Of a DNA stretch of 64,000 nt, positions 60,800 to 64,000 are shown one piece after another. The stretch is from the NCBI RefSeq assembly GCF_014646695.1, contig NZ_BMNT01000039.1, positions 32,687 through 96,686 of the forward strand, written 5' to 3'. The notes beneath the pieces are model-generated. The model did not search any database and had not been told where the DNA came from. It saw only the letters and a list, made by a program, of their open reading frames with translations. The position numbers were made by a program, and so were the translations under genes. Source of the stretch: Sphaerisporangium melleum. Its GTDB lineage: Bacteria; Actinomycetota; Actinomycetes; Streptosporangiales; Streptosporangiaceae. Each line of letters opens with the position of its first letter. The stretch's first letter is position 1.

Positions 60800-61252
60800 A
60801 TGCCAGACGCGAACCGGGGGCTGACCGCGGCACAGGTCGCCGACGAGTTCAGCCGTACGGCGAAGGTTCTCGTACGTCACTTCAACGAGCGCCTGGGCGA
60901 GCACGGGGTGTCGACGCCGCGGTCCCGCCTGGTGGTGGAGGTGGCGCGTTCGCAGCCCGTCCGGCTCACCGAGCTCGCTCTCGCGGTCGGCATCGCCCAG
61001 GGGACCGCCTCCACCCTGGTCGACGCGCTGGTCCGCGATGGGCTGCTCGAACGCCAGGCCAGCGCGGGCGACCGCCGGTCCGTACTCCTGCGGGTGACGG
61101 AGCAAGGGGCCGCCCTGGCCCAGGACTGGACGACCGGCTATGAGCTGGCGGCCGAAGAGCTGTTCAGACCTCTCACTCCCGGGCAACTGTCGACGCTGGC
61201 CGACATCCTGCGGATTCTCGGCGCCGACGAGGCGCCGGCCACCGGCGACTGA
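60800..61252 (+). CDS. MarR-family transcriptional regulator
   Basis: 150 residues, a winged helix with VRLTELALAVGIAQGTASTLVDALVRDGLLERQ (segments) and the wing ASAGDRRSVLLRVT. It most likely represses the divergent epimerase gene and itself through the repeats described above, relieved by a small molecule. The ATG at 60800 has GGGAGGTGGG upstream. The 293 bp after it, up to the acyl-CoA ligase, hold no supported gene. Confidence 0.93.
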   Translation: MPDANRGLTAAQVADEFSRTAKVLVRHFNERLGEHGVSTPRSRLVVEVARSQPVRLTELALAVGIAQGTASTLVDALVRDGLLERQASAGDRRSVLLRVTEQGAALAQDWTTGYELAAEELFRPLTPGQLSTLADILRILGADEAPATGD

Positions 61253-61545
61253 GGACCGCGGCATCCCGACCCTGGTGCTCGAACAGAGCCTGCGCGCGAC
61301 CGGCGACCCGCGCTGCGACACCACCGACGCCCGGCCGACGGAGTACGTCCGCCGGCACGGGGACGTTCAACGAGGTCGGCCGGAGGGAACGGACTTCCCG
61401 GACGCGAAGTTCGGCGACTCGGCACCGGCGCGCGCGCACCGTTTCGGGGCGCGCGGTGCCTACCCGAGCGGCCGTGGTACGCGATAACGTCCCTGGCAAG
61501 CCGTCGGGAGAACAGAGCCCCCGGCATGCGTTCGAAGGAGTGACC

Positions 61546-63345
61546 GTGCGCGAGTACAGCGTTCCCGTGCTGGTGGACGTCCCGCTGTCGGCCAACTGCG
61601 CCGACGTGGTGTTCGAGCGCGGCGAGCGGCAACCGGACGCGGTCGTGATCAGCCGGAAGGTCGGCGGGGCGTGGACGCCAGTCACCGCGGCGCGGTTCCG
61701 CGACGACGTCGCGGGGGTCGCCAAGGGGCTCATCGACGCCGGCGTCGAGCCGGGCGACCGGGTGGCGCTGATGTCGCGCACCCGCTACGAGTGGACGGTC
61801 GCCGACTACGCCATCTGGGCGGCGGGCGGGGTCGGCGTGCCGATCTACGAGACCTCCGCGCCCGACCAGGTGCACTGGATCCTCACCGACAGCGGCGCCA
61901 AGGTCGTCATCGTCGAGTCCGAGGGGCACGAGCAGATCGTCCGCCAGGCGATGGAGGACGAGGCGGACAAGCCCGCCGTGTGGTGCATCGACGCCGGCGG
62001 GCTGGGCGAGTTGACCGCGCGGGGCGCCGACGTGCCCGGCGAGACGCTCGGCGAGCGCCGGGTGGCCCGCGGCGGGCACGACCTGGCCACCCTCATCTAC
62101 ACCTCCGGCACGACCGGCCGTCCCAAGGGCTGCCGGCTGACCCACGACAACCTGGTGTTCACCGCCCGCAACGTCGCGCGCGGGTCGCTGGAGGCGCTGT
62201 TCGAGGTGGAGGGACGCGCGGCGCTGCTGTTCCTGCCGCTGGCCCACAGCCTCGCCCGCCTCATCGAGATCGTCCTGATCGAGACGGGCACCGTGCTGGC
62301 CCACACCCCGAACATGAAGAACGTCGCCCCCGACCTGCAGGAGTTCAAGCCGACGTTCCTGCTCGGCGTGCCGCGGGTGTTCGAGAAGGTCTACAACGGC
62401 GCCGAGCAGAAGGCCGCGGCGGGCGGCGCGCTCAAGTCCAAGATCTTCCACGGGGCGGTCGGCGCGGCGGTGGCCTGGAGCCGCGCGGAGAGCTCCGGCG
62501 GCGCGGGCCTGGGCCTGCGGCTGCGCCGTGCCGTGTACGACAAGCTGGTGTACGCCAAGCTGCGCGCGGCGACCGGCGGGCGGCTCAGCGCGGCGGTGTC
62601 GGGCGGCTCGGCCCTCGGTGAGCGGCTCGGCCACTTCTTCCGCGGGGCGGGCATCGAGGTCTTCGAGGGCTACGGGCTGACCGAGACCTCGGCGCCCACG
62701 GCGGTCAACATCCCCGGCGCGAACAAGATCGGCACGGTGGGCAAGCCGTTCCCCGGTGTGACGCTCGCCGTGGCCGACGACGGCGAGGTGCTGGTCAAGG
62801 GCCGGCACGTCTTCGACGGCTACTGGAACAATCCCGAGGCCACCGCCGAGGCCATCGACGCCGACGGCTGGTTCCACACCGGCGACCTCGGCACGCTGGA
62901 CGCCGAGGGCTACCTGCGCATCACCGGCAGGAAGAAGGAGATCATCGTCACCGCGGGCGGCAAGAACGTCGCGCCCGCCCCGATGGAGGACCGCATCCGC
63001 GCCCACCCGCTGGTCAGCCAGGCCATGGTGATCGGCGACGACCGTCCGTTCATCGCCGCCCTGGTGACGCTGGACCCCGAGGCCGTGGAGCAGTGGAAGC
63101 AGGCCAACGGCAAGGCGGGCCTGTCGCTCACCGACCTGTGCACCGACCCCGAGGTGCTCGCCGCCGTGCAGAAGGCCGTGGACGACGCCAACATCCTGGT
63201 CTCGCACGCCGAGCAGGTGAAGAAGTTCGTGATCCTGGACACCGACTTCACCGAGGAGAGCGGGCACCTCACCCCCTCGCTGAAGGTCAAGCGCAACCTG
63301 GTGCTGCGCGACTTCGCCAAGGAGATCGACGCCGTCTACGGCTGA
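61546..63345 (+). CDS. fadD: Long-chain fatty-acid-CoA ligase (FadD15 type)
   Basis: 599 residues. ANL superfamily enzyme with TSGTTGRPKGCRLTHDN (about residue 186), YGLTETSAPTAVN, DGWFHTGDLG and GRKKEIIVTAGGKNVAPAPMED. It activates long-chain fatty acids by adenylation and thioester formation with CoA. The GTG at 61546 is chosen for the GAAGGAG 5 nt upstream. No fatty-acid regulator is adjacent. Confidence 0.94.
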   Translation: MREYSVPVLVDVPLSANCADVVFERGERQPDAVVISRKVGGAWTPVTAARFRDDVAGVAKGLIDAGVEPGDRVALMSRTRYEWTVADYAIWAAGGVGVPIYETSAPDQVHWILTDSGAKVVIVESEGHEQIVRQAMEDEADKPAVWCIDAGGLGELTARGADVPGETLGERRVARGGHDLATLIYTSGTTGRPKGCRLTHDNLVFTARNVARGSLEALFEVEGRAALLFLPLAHSLARLIEIVLIETGTVLAHTPNMKNVAPDLQEFKPTFLLGVPRVFEKVYNGAEQKAAAGGALKSKIFHGAVGAAVAWSRAESSGGAGLGLRLRRAVYDKLVYAKLRAATGGRLSAAVSGGSALGERLGHFFRGAGIEVFEGYGLTETSAPTAVNIPGANKIGTVGKPFPGVTLAVADDGEVLVKGRHVFDGYWNNPEATAEAIDADGWFHTGDLGTLDAEGYLRITGRKKEIIVTAGGKNVAPAPMEDRIRAHPLVSQAMVIGDDRPFIAALVTLDPEAVEQWKQANGKAGLSLTDLCTDPEVLAAVQKAVDDANILVSHAEQVKKFVILDTDFTEESGHLTPSLKVKRNLVLRDFAKEIDAVYG

Positions 63346-63538
63346 TCGCGCCCCCGGTCCCCCGGGGACGCGCCGCGCCGGCCGCGTGGCACGGCCCCGG
63401 GCGGGACGCTTCCCCCGGCTTCGCGTTCCGCGCCGCCCTGGCATGGGGACGAATCCGTCTCCTCGCGGGCGTGCCCGCGGGCCCGCGCACCCTCTATACG
63501 ATGGCTTGACCAGGTGTCGGCCGCGGAACAGAGGTGCC

Positions 63539-64000
<462 letters not shown>

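Overview
The window is about 73% GC by eye, with strongly G/C-biased third codon positions, GTG starts, ATGA/GTGA stop-start overlaps and TANNNT boxes 6-7 nt before several start codons. Together with a PASTA kinase tail, a MHYT protein, an ArsA/SRPBCC/glucokinase operon, CBM2-FN3 secreted proteins and a DasR-type palindrome, this points to a filamentous actinomycete. The pyrophosphate-type phosphofructokinase and secreted polysaccharide-binding proteins fit Streptosporangiales or relatives, but the family is a guess.

Layout. 1-672: end of a PASTA-domain protein. 1037-10265 (minus): a purine-degradation operon reading uraD, uraH, uox, FAD subunit, 2Fe-2S subunit, 8-oxoguanine deaminase type amidohydrolase, glycerate kinase, allantoinase, allantoicase, with a small HTH gene at its far end. 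It takes urate to ureidoglycolate and salvages the glyoxylate-derived carbon. The molybdenum subunit expected beside the FAD and 2Fe-2S genes is absent. 10519-18588: endonuclease IV, a LytS/LytR two-component pair, a molybdopterin oxidoreductase, DAHP synthase behind an aromatic leader-peptide attenuator, ThiI and a MHYT membrane protein. 18718-19743: a pyrophosphate-type phosphofructokinase with a perfect DasR core palindrome upstream.

19910-50754 looks accessory: a lactonase, a MarR-GNAT fusion, a large pseudo-caspase/KAP NTPase, Dps divergent from a MerR-VIT/VWA pair, a HAD hydrolase, a RelE/Phd toxin-antitoxin pair, a SNF2-SWIM pair, homocysteine methyltransferase, a GlxC/GlxD pair without its amidotransferase, MscS, an MFS exporter, VapBC, two secreted CBM2 proteins with a LacI regulator and matching operators, an oxidoreductase and an orphan HypF. 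50796-64000 returns to housekeeping genes: acyltransferase, esterase, EEP phosphatase, the SRPBCC-ArsA-DUF5304-like-glucokinase operon, metallophosphoesterase, epimerase/MarR pair, long-chain acyl-CoA ligase and the start of a HAMP-repeat sensor kinase.

The strongest regulatory observations are the FEFWY leader peptide with its terminator before DAHP synthase, the DasR-type site before phosphofructokinase, and a GTGAAAGTTTCAC palindrome between the glycoside hydrolase and its LacI regulator, with a near copy before the second CBM2 gene. The best candidate for a little-described system is the fusion of a caspase-like domain lacking its catalytic His/Cys to a membrane-anchored KAP P-loop NTPase. 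The MerR-VIT/VWA pair is second. All family calls come from reading motifs; no database search was run.
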